Shown here in pieces: positions 5,150 to 5,611 of a stretch of DNA of 5,611 bases; position 1 is the stretch's first letter; each line of letters begins with the position of its first letter. The notes beneath the pieces are model-generated. The model searched no databases and was not told the origin of the DNA. It was given only the letters and a program-made list of their open reading frames with translations. The translations under genes were made by a program, and so were the position numbers. This DNA comes from an uncultured Solirubrobacteraceae bacterium (GTDB lineage: Bacteria > Actinomycetota > Thermoleophilia > Solirubrobacterales > Solirubrobacteraceae): contig CATPBV010000040.1 of the NCBI GenBank assembly GCA_955652345.1, forward strand, positions 1-5,611. Direction: 5' to 3'.

Positions 5150-5611
5150 ATGCCGCGCCTACCTGCACCGCCACTTCCGAAGATCCTCCAGCCGAAGCCG
5201 AAGAAGCCGGGGGAGCCCGACGGCAACGGCGCGATCACGCCAGTCGAGGCTGGGATCACCGTCGTCGACTGGATCGACGAGCGCACCTCGCTCTCCGGCG
5301 CGCTCAGGTGGACGCTGTTCCGCAAGGTCCCGAAGGGGATCAACTGGGCCTACACGCTCGGGTCGGCGACGCTGTTTGCGTTCATCTCGCAGGCCGTGAC
5401 CGGCGTGTTCCTGGCGATGTTCTACCGCCCCGACGTCAATGGCGGCGCGTACGAGTCGATCCGCTACATCACCGACGACGCCTTCCTCGGCCAGTTCGTA
5501 CGCGGCATGCACAAGTGGGGCGCCTCGGTGATGATCATCCTGATCTTCCTGCACATGGGGCGGGTGTTCTTCTACGGCGCCTACAAGTACCCCCGCGAGC
5601 TCACCTGGATC
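5150..5611 (+). CDS. qcrB: cytochrome b subunit of the bc complex, N-terminal part (3' partial)
   Basis: The frame is open from ATG 5150 to the window end, giving the first 154 residues. A Pro/Lys-rich N-terminal extension (residues 1-23, PKILQPKPKKP at 10-20) precedes the cytochrome b fold. VPKGINWAYTLGS leads into transmembrane helix A (about 68-92), with the conserved Q-x-x-T-G motif (QAVTG, 81-85) and FYRPD. Helix B (about 118-142) begins RGMHKWGAS and holds His121 and His135. They are 14 residues apart, as expected for the first ligands of the low- and high-potential b hemes. FYGAYKYPRELTWI (141-154) continues into the loop before helix C. The subunit oxidises and reduces quinone within the membrane and partners the Rieske protein encoded 5 bp upstream, with which it is surely co-transcribed. 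No clear Shine-Dalgarno is visible, so coupling is likely. Whether the gene encodes a full-length cytochrome b or the short b6 form cannot be seen here. Confidence 0.93.
   Translation, partial: MPRLPAPPLPKILQPKPKKPGEPDGNGAITPVEAGITVVDWIDERTSLSGALRWTLFRKVPKGINWAYTLGSATLFAFISQAVTGVFLAMFYRPDVNGGAYESIRYITDDAFLGQFVRGMHKWGASVMIILIFLHMGRVFFYGAYKYPRELTWI

Noticed and set aside
1..5611. CRISPR arrays, tRNA or rRNA genes, insertion sequences
   Set aside because: No spaced repeats, cloverleaf-like segments, transposase motifs or terminal inverted repeats were seen; coding sequence fills almost the whole window.

Overview
The window is high-GC, densely packed bacterial DNA. GTG and TTG starts are frequent, genes overlap at their stop/start codons, and the cytochrome bc genes look suited to menaquinol. 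This fits a deep-branching actinobacterium, for example Thermoleophilia/Solirubrobacterales. That placement is an inference from style and gene content, not a marker-based assignment.

Layout. (1) Positions 1-255 (+) hold the C-terminal tail of a membrane protein, possibly an MFS transporter. It converges on, and overlaps by 14 bp, a 72-residue two-helix membrane protein on the minus strand (242-460). (2) A 64-bp divergent intergenic region (461-524) carries a 10-bp tandem repeat and a -10-like box; both flanking genes look nearly leaderless. (3) A tightly coupled plus-strand operon, 525-4403, contains hemB (porphobilinogen synthase), a two-module siroheme-decarboxylase-like protein (AhbA/AhbB or NirDL type, easily mistaken for an Lrp/AsnC regulator), hemL (glutamate-1-semialdehyde aminomutase), and a 186-residue protein. 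The last aligns by eye with part of the polyprenyl diphosphate synthase fold but lacks both aspartate-rich motifs. All three junctions are overlaps (13, 4 and 4 nt). (4) A short intergenic region (4404-4472) has a good sigma-70-like promoter, with a dyad over its -10 box and a strong Shine-Dalgarno. It drives qcrA (Rieske protein with a Tat-type N-terminus) and qcrB (cytochrome b, cut off by the window end).

How it fits together. HemL makes 5-aminolevulinate and HemB condenses it to porphobilinogen, on the way to uroporphyrinogen III, siroheme and heme. The fused decarboxylase would act on siroheme if this organism uses the siroheme-dependent heme route. The bc complex genes next door consume heme and oxidise quinol. 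The prenyl-synthase-like protein could link the cluster to isoprenoid quinone or heme O/A side chains, but that is speculative.

The two points most worth following up are the fused siroheme-decarboxylase-like protein inside a heme operon of an apparently aerobic actinobacterium, and the degenerate prenyl-synthase-like protein that ends the same operon. I saw no tRNA, rRNA, CRISPR array or insertion sequence.
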